Source: Streptococcus pneumoniae (GTDB lineage Bacteria > Bacillota > Bacilli > Lactobacillales > Streptococcaceae). From it: a stretch of DNA of 64,000 nt. Position 1 is the stretch's first letter, and every line of letters begins with the position of its first letter. The position numbers and the translations under genes were made by a program. Positions 16,986 through 26,523 of this stretch are shown one piece after another. The notes beneath the pieces were generated by a model. The model was given only the letters and a program-made list of their open reading frames with translations, was not told the origin of the DNA and made no database searches. Where the stretch lies: positions 111,311 to 175,310 of the forward strand of contig NZ_CKYA01000002.1 of assembly GCF_001113365.1 (NCBI RefSeq), read 5' to 3'.

Positions 16986-17047
16986 TTGATTTTTTACTAA
17001 AATCTTGATAGAATATTTATATTAAATCCTTGTCAGAGCAGGGGTTT
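16986..17047 (+). promoter_or_regulatory. Promoter and weak hairpin before the HhH protein gene
   Basis: The -35 TTGATT (16986-16991) and -10 TAGAAT (17009-17014) are 17 bp apart. A short stem with a T-run (about 17026-17047, CCTTG...CAGGGG TTTTTT) lies right behind the expected transcription start. It may terminate the upstream unit or attenuate the downstream gene. Confidence 0.5.
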
Positions 17048-17067
17048 TTTATTGAAAGGATTTTATC

Positions 17068-17463
17068 ATGTCAAAGAAACTCAATCGTAAAAAACAATTA
17101 CGAAATAGCCTCCGTCGCGCAGGTGCCTTTTCAAGTACTGTGACTAAGGTTGTAGAAGAGACAAAGAAAGTCGTGAAACGTGCAGAGCAGTCAGCAAGCC
17201 AAGCTGGTAAGGTTGTTTCTAAAAAAGTTGAACAAGCAGTAGAAACTACTAAAGAACAAGCTCAAAAAGTAGCCAATTCTGTAGAAGATTTTGCAGCAAA
17301 CTTGGGTGGACTTCCACTTGACCGTGCTAAGACTTTCTATGATGAAGGAATCAAGTCTGCTTCAGATTTCAAAAACTGGACTGAAAAAGAACTCCTTGCC
17401 TTGAAAGGAATCGGCCCAGCTACCATCAAGAAATTGAAAGAAAATGGCATCAAGTTCAAGTAA
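17068..17463 (+). CDS. Lys/Ala-rich protein with C-terminal helix-hairpin-helix
   Basis: The product has 131 aa. The first 75 residues are lysine-, alanine- and valine-rich heptad-like helix (SKKLNRKKQLRNSLRRAGAF...), suggesting a histone-like or coiled region. The C-terminal segment KELLALKGIGPATIKKLKEN is a classic helix-hairpin-helix that binds DNA without sequence specificity. It is a monocistronic gene upstream of the valine T-box. A nucleoid-associated or DNA-repair accessory role is plausible but not shown. Confidence 0.75.
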   Translation: MSKKLNRKKQLRNSLRRAGAFSSTVTKVVEETKKVVKRAEQSASQAGKVVSKKVEQAVETTKEQAQKVANSVEDFAANLGGLPLDRAKTFYDEGIKSASDFKNWTEKELLALKGIGPATIKKLKENGIKFK

Positions 17464-17476
17464 TTTTTCTTGTGCC

Positions 17477-17505
17477 TTGCATTTCCGAAAAAATCTTGCT
17501 ACAAT
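17477..17505 (+). promoter_or_regulatory. Promoter of the T-box/valS operon
   Basis: TTGCAT (17477-17482) and an extended -10 (TGC TACAAT, hexamer 17500-17505) are 17 bp apart, immediately before the T-box leader. Confidence 0.75.
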
Positions 17506-17506
17506 A

Positions 17507-17722
17507 GAGCCATTAGAGGTGTTTTGAATCCCACATTTTACAGAAAGTGGCGGCGCTGAGAAGTCCACAAATGTGTCAAAACTGGTTGCTAATGGATGAA
17601 AAATTGAAATAAAAGTGTCTTTTTGTTTTAAAGACGAGAGTGGCGGGCTCTGCCCGAAATTGGGTGGTACCGCGGATAAGCATATTCGTCCCTGTCATGT
17701 AGATGGCAGGGCTTTTCTTTTG
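17507..17722 (+). promoter_or_regulatory. T-box riboswitch, probably valine-specific
   Basis: Stem I runs from CCATTAG (17510) to its complement CTAATGG near 17595, with inner stems GTTTTGA/TCAAAAC and CACATTT/AAATGTG. A GTC triplet (17563-17565, after GAGAA) on the 3' strand of stem I is the likely specifier, and GTC is a valine codon. The T-box core GGGTGGTACCGCG is at 17662-17674. A terminator (CCCTGTCAT 17690-17698 with ATGGCAGGG 17703-17711, then T-rich) follows. Uncharged tRNA-Val should favour readthrough into the operon ending in valS. Confidence 0.9.
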
Positions 17723-17745
17723 TGTCTTAGGCAAAGGAGGTTGTT

Positions 17746-18324
17746 ATGAAACAATCATTTAAAACTAATAAACTATACTATGGCTTTCCTATTTTTATTT
17801 TAGGATATCAAGATCAGAATTTTGGCTATAACATCACGACCTGTAGTTCCTCTTATAGTTTAGGAGATTGGATTGTGGTTGGAGTCGTTGCGAGAGAGAA
17901 TGTCGCAGAGCAAATTAAACATTATCAAAAATTTACTGTGAATATCCCTGATGAAAATCTCATGCTCGAGATGGAGCAGGCTGGTTTTATCAGCCATCGA
18001 GAGAAATTGAAACACCTGGGGATAGACTACGAGATTTCTGAACAGACTCAGGCACCGATTTTAGAGGCTTGTCCAGTCGTTTTAGATTGTCAGGTAGATA
18101 GGATTGTTGAGGAAGAGGGAATTTGTCATATTTTCGCTAAGATTGTTGAGCGACTTGTTGACCCAGAACTTTTGGATGAAAAGGGACATTTTAGAAATGA
18201 ACTGTTTGCCCCAACATATTTCATGGGAGATGGATATCAGCGCGTCTATCGTTATCTGGACAAGCGTGTAGATATTAAGGGGAGCTTCATCAAAAAAGCG
18301 AGGAAGAAGGATGACAAGAGCTGA
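17746..18324 (+). CDS. Flavin reductase-like domain protein
   Basis: This 192-aa protein resembles FMN-binding flavin-reductase-like proteins. The N-terminal strand YYGFPIFILGYQDQNFGYNI is followed by SSYSLGDWIVVGVVARENVA (the small-residue-rich flavin phosphate region) and YQKFTVNIPDENL. It is the first gene after the valine T-box, although it is not an aminoacyl-tRNA gene; the T-box is presumably selected for valS downstream. The ATG at 17746 follows AAAGGAGG. Its end overlaps the GNAT gene by 14 bases. Confidence 0.75.
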   Translation: MKQSFKTNKLYYGFPIFILGYQDQNFGYNITTCSSSYSLGDWIVVGVVARENVAEQIKHYQKFTVNIPDENLMLEMEQAGFISHREKLKHLGIDYEISEQTQAPILEACPVVLDCQVDRIVEEEGICHIFAKIVERLVDPELLDEKGHFRNELFAPTYFMGDGYQRVYRYLDKRVDIKGSFIKKARKKDDKS

Positions 18325-18877
18325 GTTACCAGAACGGTTGGAAACAGAGCGTCTCATTTTACGAGTCCGTACAGTGGCGGATGCAGAGGACATCTTTGAC
18401 TATGCCAGTCGTCCAGAAGTTTCTTACCCAGCAGGTTTTCCTCCAGTCAAAACCTTGGAAGATGAGGTTTACTATCTAGAGCATATCCTTCCTGAGCGCA
18501 ATCAAAAGGAAAATCTTCCAGCTGGCTATGGGATTGTCGTCAAAGGAACCGATAAGGTCATTGGTTCTGTTGACTTCAACCACCGCCATGCGGATGATGT
18601 GCTAGAAATTGGCTATACCTTGCACCCAGACTACTGGGGCCAAGGTTACGTACCAGAAGCAGCGCGTGCTTTGATTGATCTAGCTTTTAAAGAACTGGGG
18701 CTTCACAAAATAGAATTGTCTTGCTTTGGTAACAATGTCAAAAGTCAACGAGTTGCAGAAAAACTTGGATTTACCTTAGAAGCTCGTATAAGGGATAGAA
18801 AAGATACCCAAGGCAACCGCTGTGATGATTTGAGATATGGCTTGCTGAGGAGTGAGTGGGGGAGTTTAAACTGTTAG
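18311..18877 (+). CDS. GNAT acetyltransferase (RimJ/RimL type)
   Basis: This 188-aa protein has the RimJ-type pattern: ETERLILRVRTVADAEDIF at the N-terminus, EIGYTLHPDYWGQGYVPEAA (acetyl-CoA-binding motif A) in the centre, and LGLHKIELSCFGNNVKSQRV near residue 140. It could acetylate a protein N-terminus or a small amine; the substrate is unknown. It overlaps the flavin-reductase-like gene and lies in the T-box operon. Confidence 0.85.
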   Translation: MTRAELPERLETERLILRVRTVADAEDIFDYASRPEVSYPAGFPPVKTLEDEVYYLEHILPERNQKENLPAGYGIVVKGTDKVIGSVDFNHRHADDVLEIGYTLHPDYWGQGYVPEAARALIDLAFKELGLHKIELSCFGNNVKSQRVAEKLGFTLEARIRDRKDTQGNRCDDLRYGLLRSEWGSLNC

Positions 18878-18928
18878 TTGAACTGTTTGAGAAAATCGAA
18901 CAGTTGAGATAAAGAAAAAGGAGTGAGA

Positions 18929-20260
18929 ATGAATTATCTATTTATGGACGAAAAAGGTCCACAAAATTCTTTTAAAATAACACAGCCGTTTGATAAACAA
19001 AACAAATTATCTTATGCTAACGATAATATGCATTCATATATTGCTAATGTAATCCAAATTGATAAAGTAGTCTATGAAACAATTGAACAGGAGTTTAATC
19101 AGATTGTTGAAACTTATTTATCAAGTAGAAAACAACTCCAGCAATCATTAAAAAAGAAGAATAAAGAACTTAAAGGTTTAGATTTGTTGAAATCAAACTT
19201 TGAGTATGGAATTGCTTCTATGAAAAATAATGAAGTTCAGTTTTATTTATCTATCTTTAAGATGTTAAATAAATTCGAAGTTGATAATTTATTATTTATG
19301 ATTAGTAAGATGTCAATTATTACCTCATCAAGACTAACTAACTTCTTTTATTTTTTAGATGAAGAGACAGAATTCTCACCGCTTATTGCTAAATATGTTT
19401 TAACCAAATATGCTGAAATTGAGGCTTCAAAAAAGGTTATTGAAGCTTTATTGAATAAAACATTGCCAACAAGACCTTTGTTGAAGCTAATAAAACAGGA
19501 TTTGAATAGGATAATTAATGATAATAAAGACAATATGAGGATGGCTCGGCAATTAGATGCTTATCAACAACTCATTATTTCAATGGATAGGGTAATTAAT
19601 GACCATAAAATTAAGTTATCTGAACCTGACGTAGAACTATCTTTCGATTGGAATAAAGTAAAGTGGGCATTTGATTTGTGGATGACTGAGCAAAGGTATC
19701 CTGATGAAAACATTGAATGGATCCTTTTCCTAGATGAAGGAATACCTAGTGACATATTTAGTAGTTTAAAGATTAATAAAATTGAAGAGTCTTGTAATTC
19801 TAGAGACTATGTCGGATTACAAATAACAGATATGATTGTTGTTTTGATTGGAAAATTGGTTTCACAAATGACTTCAGATACTAGGTATGATTTTAATAAA
19901 CCTGATAAGAGGGTATTATTAAATGAGGAATATTTTAATTTAAATGAGCAACAATATAACTTAGTTACAGAGTTGAATAAATTTCTTTTAGATAAAAATA
20001 CAAATTATCATTTTGTTAATGATGCTTACTTTGACGAATCTTTGTCAATTCAAGTTTATATTGGTTACATTGCGTCGTTTGATAATTTTGAGCAGTATAA
20101 GTCAGTCCATTTAAGTGACCATTTTGAGTGGTATTTCCAAAAATTTGCTGAGAAATCTGAAGAAAAATATTCTGAATTAATGAAAGATGAAGCAATGACA
20201 AGAGTTTGTTTTGGCAGTTTGAAAACAGGAATAGAAGAAGGTCTAGTTAGGCCGTTATAA
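18929..20260 (+). CDS. DUF3800-like protein in the valS operon
   Basis: The product has 443 aa. The N-terminus MNYLFMDEKGPQN matches the DUF3800 opening, where the Asp of MDE is a putative RNase H-like catalytic residue. A long helical insert (about 45-215) follows. The C-terminal half has WILFLDEGIP and YVGLQITDMIVVLIGKLV, similar to the LQxAD motif of DUF3800. DUF3800 proteins are common in accessory and defence contexts. Base composition is more AT-rich than the genes on either side, which suggests acquisition. The ATG at 18929 is preceded by AAGGAG; a GTG two codons earlier overlaps that site. Confidence 0.65.
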   Translation: MNYLFMDEKGPQNSFKITQPFDKQNKLSYANDNMHSYIANVIQIDKVVYETIEQEFNQIVETYLSSRKQLQQSLKKKNKELKGLDLLKSNFEYGIASMKNNEVQFYLSIFKMLNKFEVDNLLFMISKMSIITSSRLTNFFYFLDEETEFSPLIAKYVLTKYAEIEASKKVIEALLNKTLPTRPLLKLIKQDLNRIINDNKDNMRMARQLDAYQQLIISMDRVINDHKIKLSEPDVELSFDWNKVKWAFDLWMTEQRYPDENIEWILFLDEGIPSDIFSSLKINKIEESCNSRDYVGLQITDMIVVLIGKLVSQMTSDTRYDFNKPDKRVLLNEEYFNLNEQQYNLVTELNKFLLDKNTNYHFVNDAYFDESLSIQVYIGYIASFDNFEQYKSVHLSDHFEWYFQKFAEKSEEKYSELMKDEAMTRVCFGSLKTGIEEGLVRPL

Positions 20261-20278
20261 AAAGATAGGAGAACACAC

Positions 20279-22930
20279 ATGTCTAAAGAACTTTCACCTA
20301 AATACAATCCAGCCGAGGTTGAGGCTGGTCGTTACCAAAAATGGCTTGATGCCGATGTTTTCAAGCCTTCAGGAGATCAAAAGGCTAAGCCTTATTCGAT
20401 CGTGATTCCACCACCAAACGTTACAGGGAAACTTCACCTTGGTCACGCTTGGGATACGACTTTGCAGGATATCATTATCCGTCAAAAACGTATGCAAGGC
20501 TTTGATACGCTTTGGCTTCCAGGAATGGACCACGCTGGGATTGCGACTCAGGCTAAGGTTGAGGAGCGCTTGCGTGGTGAGGGCATCAGCCGCTATGACC
20601 TCGGTCGTGAAAAATTCTTGGAAAAAGTCTGGGAATGGAAAGACGAATATGCCACTACCATCAAGGAACAATGGGGCAAGATGGGGCTCTCTGTAGACTA
20701 CTCTCGCGAGCGTTTCACTCTTGATGAAGGCTTGTCCAAAGCTGTTCGCAAGGTCTTTGTGGACCTATACAAGAAAGGCTGGATCTACCGTGGTGAGTTT
20801 ATCATCAACTGGGACCCAGCAGCTCGCACAGCCCTTTCTGATATCGAGGTGATCCACAAGGACGTTGAAGGTGCCTTCTACCACATGAACTACATGCTAG
20901 AAGACGGCTCACGCGCCCTTGAAGTTGCGACCACTCGTCCTGAGACCATGTTTGGGGACGTTGCGGTTGCGGTCAACCCAGAAGACCCACGCTACAAGAA
21001 TTTGATTGGTAAAAATGTCATCCTTCCAATCGCTAATAAACTGATTCCAATCGTTGGTGATGAGCACGCAGACCCTGAGTTTGGTACGGGTGTCGTGAAA
21101 ATCACACCTGCCCACGATCCAAACGACTTCTTGGTGGGTCAACGACACAACTTGCCACAAGTCAACGTCATGAACGATGACGGAACTATGAACGACTTGG
21201 CCTTCGAATTTGCAGGCATGGACCGTTTTGAAGCTCGTAAAGCAGTCGTTGCCAAGTTGGAAGAAATCGGCGCCCTCGTAAAAATCGAAAAACGTGTCCA
21301 CAGTGTTGGTCACTCAGAACGTACGGGTGTAGTGGTTGAGCCACGCTTGTCTACGCAATGGTTCGTTAAGATGGACCAATTAGCTAAAAATGCTATTGCC
21401 AACCAAGACACAGATGACAAGGTAGAATTCTACCCACCTCGTTTCAACGATACCTTCCTCCAATGGATGGAAAATGTCCACGACTGGGTTATCTCTCGTC
21501 AGCTCTGGTGGGGTCACCAAATCCCTGCTTGGTACAATGCTGAGGGTGAAATGTACGTCGGTGAAGAAGCGCCAGAAGGTGACGGATGGACTCAGGACGA
21601 AGACGTCTTGGATACTTGGTTCAGTTCTGCCCTTTGGCCGTTCTCAACTATGGGCTGGCCTGATGTCGACTCAGCAGACTTCAAACGTTATTATCCAACA
21701 TCAACTTTGGTGACTGGTTATGATATTATCCCGTTCTGGGTATCTCGAATGATTTTCCAAGGTTTGGAATTTACTGGCAAGTCGCCATTTAAAAATGCCT
21801 TGATTCATGGTCTCATTCGTGATGAGCAAGGACGCAAGATGTCGAAATCTCTCGGTAACGGGATTGATCCAATGGATGTTATTGATAAGTACGGAACAGA
21901 TAGCCTTCGTTGGTTCCTTTCAAACGGTTCTGCACCAGGGCAAGACGTACGCTTCTCTTATGAGAAAATGGATGCTTCATGGAACTTCATTAACAAGATT
22001 TGGAACATCTCTCGCTACATCCTCATGAACAATGAAGGCTTGACTCTTGAGCAAGCGACTGCCAATGTCGAAAAAGTTGTTAACAAGGAAGCTGGAAATG
22101 TCACAGACCGCTGGATTCTCCACAACCTCAATGAAACCATCGGAAAAGCAACTGCCAACTTTGACAAGTTTGAGTTTGGTGTTGCTGGACACATCCTCTA
22201 CAACTTCATCTGGGATGAGTTTGCGGACTGGTACGTTGAGTTGACTAAGGAAGTCCTTTACAGCGATAATGAAGAAGAGAAAGTTATCACACGTTCTGTT
22301 CTCCTTTACACCTTGGACAAGATCCTTCGTCTCCTTCACCCTATCATGCCGTTCGTGACAGAGGAAATCTTTGGACAAATCTCAGAAGGCTCTATCGTGA
22401 CAGCAGAATACCCAACTGTCAACCCAGCCTTTGAAGACCTTGCGGCTCACACAGGTGTGGAAAGTCTTAAAGACTTGATTCGTGCTGTACGTAATGCGCG
22501 TGCGGAAGTAAACGTAGCACCAAGCAAGCCTATCACCATCCTTGTTAAAACAAGCGATAGCGACTTGGAAGCCTTCTTTAACAGCAATGTCAACTACATC
22601 AAACGCTTCACAAATCCAGAACACTTGGAAATCGCTTCAAACATTCCTGCACCTGAACTCGCTATGTCAAGCGTCATCACAGGAGCAGAAATCTACTTGC
22701 CACTGGCAGACCTCCTCAATGTCGAAGAAGAACTGGCTCGTCTCGACAAGGAACTCGCTAAATGGCAAAAAGAACTAGACATGGTCGGCAAGAAGCTCTC
22801 TAACGAACGCTTCGTAGCCAATGCCAAACCAGAAGTCGTCCAAAAAGAACGCGACAAACAAGCCGACTACCAAGCCAAATACGATGCGACAGTGGCGCGG
22901 ATTGATGAGATGAAGAAGTTGGTGAAATAA
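20279..22930 (+). CDS. valS: Valyl-tRNA synthetase
   Basis: This 883-aa class I synthetase charges tRNA-Val. The HIGH motif is in [16 protein letters not shown] (about residue 45), the editing domain (CP1) lies around 180-330 ([20 protein letters not shown]), and the KMSKS loop is [11 protein letters not shown] (about 520). The last 65 residues form the coiled-coil arm ([20 protein letters not shown]). It is the last gene of the T-box operon, controlled by tRNA-Val charging, and is followed by a terminator. Confidence 0.98.
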   Translation: MSKELSPKYNPAEVEAGRYQKWLDADVFKPSGDQKAKPYSIVIPPPNVTGKLHLGHAWDTTLQDIIIRQKRMQGFDTLWLPGMDHAGIATQAKVEERLRGEGISRYDLGREKFLEKVWEWKDEYATTIKEQWGKMGLSVDYSRERFTLDEGLSKAVRKVFVDLYKKGWIYRGEFIINWDPAARTALSDIEVIHKDVEGAFYHMNYMLEDGSRALEVATTRPETMFGDVAVAVNPEDPRYKNLIGKNVILPIANKLIPIVGDEHADPEFGTGVVKITPAHDPNDFLVGQRHNLPQVNVMNDDGTMNDLAFEFAGMDRFEARKAVVAKLEEIGALVKIEKRVHSVGHSERTGVVVEPRLSTQWFVKMDQLAKNAIANQDTDDKVEFYPPRFNDTFLQWMENVHDWVISRQLWWGHQIPAWYNAEGEMYVGEEAPEGDGWTQDEDVLDTWFSSALWPFSTMGWPDVDSADFKRYYPTSTLVTGYDIIPFWVSRMIFQGLEFTGKSPFKNALIHGLIRDEQGRKMSKSLGNGIDPMDVIDKYGTDSLRWFLSNGSAPGQDVRFSYEKMDASWNFINKIWNISRYILMNNEGLTLEQATANVEKVVNKEAGNVTDRWILHNLNETIGKATANFDKFEFGVAGHILYNFIWDEFADWYVELTKEVLYSDNEEEKVITRSVLLYTLDKILRLLHPIMPFVTEEIFGQISEGSIVTAEYPTVNPAFEDLAAHTGVESLKDLIRAVRNARAEVNVAPSKPITILVKTSDSDLEAFFNSNVNYIKRFTNPEHLEIASNIPAPELAMSSVITGAEIYLPLADLLNVEEELARLDKELAKWQKELDMVGKKLSNERFVANAKPEVVQKERDKQADYQAKYDATVARIDEMKKLVK

Positions 22931-22937
22931 ACACAGA

Positions 22938-22964
22938 AACACGGTGATAAGCCGTGTTTTTTTG
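22938..22964 (+). terminator. Rho-independent terminator after valS
   Basis: Stem AACACGG (22938-22944) with CCGTGTT (22952-22958), followed by seven T. A TATAAT box (22966-22971) for the next gene lies directly behind. Confidence 0.9.
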
Positions 22965-23000
22965 GTATAATGAAATCAATATCTATTGATGGAGAAAGTG

Positions 23001-23756
23001 ATGTCTAAGCACCCGCATTATGAATTGTTAAATTTAATTGGCTACGGTCTTGCCAAGTTTGACAAGCTTTTTATAAAAGAATTTCAATGTTCTAGCAAGT
23101 CGGAGTTTTATCGCTATGTGGTTTCTCTGGGAATTGCTGAAACAACTGGAGTTGTAAAGAATAGAATGGATTTATTTGATCCTTATTTTGACAATAATCG
23201 AAAAGGTTGGTGGCAGAAAGCTGAAGTTTATCGTTTTCGTAAAGATTTAATTGATATGATGTTTGGAAATGAAGATGTTCAGAGTTATGCTGAAATCGTT
23301 AAAATGTTACTTGCCAGCGAAGGAAAGGAAATAGGTATTACTACCATTGAAAAGCCAATCATTCGAACTAAATTCAAACGTCTACAAGAAACTGGAATGG
23401 AAGCAGAGAATTATTTTATCCTTCATTTTGATAAAGAAGAAAAATTCCAAGGTGGACAGTTAACCGATGCCCGTCTTTATGGTGATGGATATGACTTTCA
23501 AGTAGATGTGCAAAATCATTCCTACCTTGCCGAAGTAAAAGGTATCCGAAAACCTAAGGGTCGCATTCGTTTGACTGCCAACGAATTTGAGAAAGCTAAA
23601 GAGTTTCAATCGGATTTTATTTTATCCTTGGTCACAAACCTTGATGATATTCCAAAGTTAGTATTAGTTGATAATCCTTTAAAACATTTTGAGTTTAAAA
23701 AGAATATTATAAAAAATGAAATTATTGAATACAGAAGCTTAGAAGATTTGTATTAG
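23001..23756 (+). CDS. DUF3883 domain protein with PD-(D/E)XK nuclease-like motif
   Basis: The product has 251 aa. The C-terminal domain (about 125-240) carries GDGYDFQVDV followed by SYLAEVKGIR, giving the D...EXK pattern of the PD-(D/E)XK fold, then RLTANEFEKAKEF. This is typical of DUF3883 domains found with restriction and defence genes. The N-terminal half is helical with no recognised fold. I start it at ATG 23001 after GGAGAAAG; earlier in-frame starts (22986, 22989) precede that site. It stands alone, next to a gene fragment and a broken TOTE-type gene, so this is probably a degraded defence segment. Confidence 0.7.
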   Translation: MSKHPHYELLNLIGYGLAKFDKLFIKEFQCSSKSEFYRYVVSLGIAETTGVVKNRMDLFDPYFDNNRKGWWQKAEVYRFRKDLIDMMFGNEDVQSYAEIVKMLLASEGKEIGITTIEKPIIRTKFKRLQETGMEAENYFILHFDKEEKFQGGQLTDARLYGDGYDFQVDVQNHSYLAEVKGIRKPKGRIRLTANEFEKAKEFQSDFILSLVTNLDDIPKLVLVDNPLKHFEFKKNIIKNEIIEYRSLEDLY

Positions 23757-23776
23757 TTCCCCCTTAATTTTACTAG

Positions 23777-23938
23777 TTGAAGAAGATAGAAACCTTGACA
23801 GGTCAACGACTCAATGAACTGGAAATCAACGGTATTCGTTTAACCAAGTTTAAAAATGGGGAAATCGGTATTGAATTTATCTGGATTGATATCGAGAATC
23901 CCCCAAGCGATGCCATCGGCTGGGTAGCAAAGAAATAA
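23777..23938 (+). pseudogene. Unidentified C-terminal gene fragment
   Basis: A 53-codon open stretch from a TTG without ribosome site reads LTGQRLNELEINGIRLTKF and continues to IGWVAKK before a TAA. The composition looks protein-like, but there is no valid start and the reading is too short. I treat it as the end of a lost gene. The rest of 23757-24040 holds only a probable promoter (extended TATAAT, about 24013-24018) for the next gene. Confidence 0.45.
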
Positions 23939-24677
23939 AAGTTTTCAAAGCTATTGTAACAAGTAAGGGATTTTATTTTCGTGTACAATTTCAGCTATTC
24001 TTGTTATAATCAGCCTATAGGAATCAAGGAGGTGACTCTTATGGCTGTTTTTGTGTCTTTGGATGGAATTGTGGTAGAAGTACTTGATGTCTTTTCTTCT
24101 TTTAATGGGGATAGTGAGTTTTTCTTGTGTAAACGTCTTAAAGACAAGAGTCAGTTTGTTATGGAACGCTCTCAGTTCGAGGAGATGTTCCAACTTCAAA
24201 GTAGTCGCTTGACGACGCAAGAAAAATTACAATTGTTTACCTCTGTGTTTGCTGGCCGTTATGATGTTTATGCTAAGAGTTTTATCAATGATCAAGGGAA
24301 AATTCAGTATTTTCCTTCCTATGATTATGGTTGGAAGCAGTTGCTACCTGAAAAACGGAGTTTCCAGACATTGACGGATTCCGTTTTGAAATCTCATTTT
24401 CGTGGGGAGACAGCTATCGGTATCTTCCCTATGCACTTAGATGATAGCTGTCATTTTTTGGTACTGGATTTTGATGAAGGAGATTGGAAAGAAGCTGGTT
24501 TAACCATTCGAAGAATAGCCAGGGAACGCCAGATGGAAGCCCATTTAGAGATTTCTCGTTCGGGTCACGGACTCCATATTTGGTTCTTCTTTGAGGAAGC
24601 GATTCCGAGTCGAGAGGCTCGCTTGTTTGGAAAGAAACTGTTAGAACTGGCAATGCAGGAAAGTATGCAACTGTCCT

Positions 24678-26474
24678 TTGATTCTTTTGATCGCATGTTT
24701 CCAAACCAGGATGTCCTTCCTAAGGGGGGGATTTGGAAATTTGATTGCCTTGCCTTTTCAAGGAGAAGCTTACCATCAAGGGCGAACGGTCTTTGTGGAT
24801 GAACATTTTCAACCTTATGGAGACCAATGGAGGTATCTGCAAGTAATTCAGAAGATTTCAACTGCTAAAGTGGCACTGTTAATCCAAGAGGAGTTAGGCA
24901 AGCAAGAATTGGACAAGGAGTTGAAGGTCGTCTTATCCAATATGATCCAACTTGAAAAATCGTCTGTGACACCCAAGACACTGTTTTTCTTGAAAAATAT
25001 GGCTTCATTTTCTAATCCCGAATTTTATTTAAAGCAGGCTATGCGACAGCCAACCTATCAAATTCCTGAGAGAATGTATTTATTTGGAGAATCCGAACAT
25101 TATTTATGGCTGCCAAGAGGTTTACTATATCCATTGCAAGATAAATTTAAGCAGGTAGTTGTGGAAGATAGGAGAAAAGTACAAAGGTCTATTAGAGCAG
25201 CATTTAAGGGAGCACTCACTTTGGAGCAAGAGTTAGCCCTGTCAGATATGACTTCTAAAGAAAATGGTTTACTTCATGCGGAGACTGGTTTTGGGAAGAC
25301 CGTTTTAGGTGCTGCTCTTATCTCTGAACGGAAAACAAAAACAATTATTCTAGTCCATAATAGGCAACTCTTAGACCAATGGCTGGATCGTTTAAACCAT
25401 TTTTTGACTTTCGAAGAGGAAGAAGCTACCCGTTATACGGCATCAGGCCGTGAAAAGGTAATAGGCTATGTTGGGCAGTACGGTGGGACTAAGAAATGGC
25501 TGAGTAAACTGGTTGATATTGTTATGATTCAATCTCTATTTAAGTTGGAAAATAGTCAAAGTCTTTTGGATGAGTATGAGATGATGATTGTGGATGAGTG
25601 TCATCATGTCTCTGCCTTGATGTTTGAAAAAGTTGTTGCTCAGTTTAGAGGGAAGTATCTTTACGGTTTGACGGCTACGCCTGAGCGTAAGAATGGTCAT
25701 GAGCCTATTGTTTTTCAGAGAATGGGTGAGATACTTCATACTGCTGATAAGAGGGAAACGGATTTTAAACGGCAATTGCAATTAAGATTCACTTCTTTTG
25801 GTCATTTGGAGATTGAAAAGACCAAAGCAAGTAATTTTATACAGCTTAGTGATTGGATTGCTATAGACTCAGCGAGGAATCAGCTGATTCTCAAGGATAT
25901 TCTAGCCCAAGTGGCAGAAGGGCGGAATATCTTGGTTTTAGTCAATCGAATTCAGCAGATAAATGTCTTTGAAAAATTATTGAAAGAGAAAGAAGTTGAT
26001 GATTTTTATATTATTAGTGGCAAAACCAAAGTCCGAGAGAGAACAAGTTTACTGGAGATATTAGAACAGCTAGATAAAGGGTTTGTATTGTTGTCTACTG
26101 GAAAATACATTGGCGAAGGTTTTGACTTACCTCAGTTGGACACGCTTATCTTGGCAGCGCCCTTTTCTTGGAAAAATAATTTAATTCAGTATGCAGGTCG
26201 GATTCATAGAAACTACAAGGATAAGTCCTTGGTGCGTATTTTCGATTATGTGGATATTCATGTTCCTTATTTAGAAAAGATGTTTCAGAAACGACAAGTA
26301 GCTTATCGAAAGATGGATTATCGTGTCATTGAGGGTGAGGAGAAACAATTCGTTTATGTTGATAGTAGATATGAGAATGTGCTGAGAGAGGACTTATACT
26401 CTTCGAAAATCAAATTCAAACCACGTCAGCGTCGCCTTACCGTACTCAAGTACAGCTTGCGGCTAGCTTCCTAG
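24678..26474 (+). CDS. Helicase portion of the split TOTE-type protein
   Basis: The SF2 helicase part is an open frame to 26474, but its apparent start at 24678 overlaps the primase piece in another frame and has no ribosome site. Motifs: Walker A ETGFGKTVLG; Walker B with DECHH in MIVDECHHV; motif III-like YGLTATPERK; motifs V-VI TGKYIGEGFDLP and QYAGRIHRN. The last 25 or so residues, from about YSSKIKFKPRQRR onward, are translated from the inserted BOX element and are not native. It could be made only after frameshifting at the G7 tract. Confidence 0.75.
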   Translation: MILLIACFQTRMSFLRGGFGNLIALPFQGEAYHQGRTVFVDEHFQPYGDQWRYLQVIQKISTAKVALLIQEELGKQELDKELKVVLSNMIQLEKSSVTPKTLFFLKNMASFSNPEFYLKQAMRQPTYQIPERMYLFGESEHYLWLPRGLLYPLQDKFKQVVVEDRRKVQRSIRAAFKGALTLEQELALSDMTSKENGLLHAETGFGKTVLGAALISERKTKTIILVHNRQLLDQWLDRLNHFLTFEEEEATRYTASGREKVIGYVGQYGGTKKWLSKLVDIVMIQSLFKLENSQSLLDEYEMMIVDECHHVSALMFEKVVAQFRGKYLYGLTATPERKNGHEPIVFQRMGEILHTADKRETDFKRQLQLRFTSFGHLEIEKTKASNFIQLSDWIAIDSARNQLILKDILAQVAEGRNILVLVNRIQQINVFEKLLKEKEVDDFYIISGKTKVRERTSLLEILEQLDKGFVLLSTGKYIGEGFDLPQLDTLILAAPFSWKNNLIQYAGRIHRNYKDKSLVRIFDYVDIHVPYLEKMFQKRQVAYRKMDYRVIEGEEKQFVYVDSRYENVLREDLYSSKIKFKPRQRRLTVLKYSLRLAS

Positions 26475-26502
26475 TTTGCTCTTTGATTTTCATTGAGTAT
26501 TA
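26397..26502 (-). repeat. BOX element inserted inside the helicase gene
   Basis: A B-less BOX, reversed relative to that at 13570-13676, runs from TACTCTTCGAAAATCAAATT to TTTTCATTGAGTATTA. Deleting these 106 bases fuses GAG GAC TTA to GCG GGG GAA in frame with the downstream piece. That is what an insertion with a TA target duplication predicts. Confidence 0.92.
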
Positions 26503-26523
26503 GCGGGGGAAAGACAGGAGTGT

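Noticed and set aside
17563..17565. Reading the T-box as a control for flavin or another amino acid
   Set aside because: The likely specifier is GTC and valS is the only synthetase in the operon, so valine is the consistent choice; the flavin-reductase-like gene is merely first in line.
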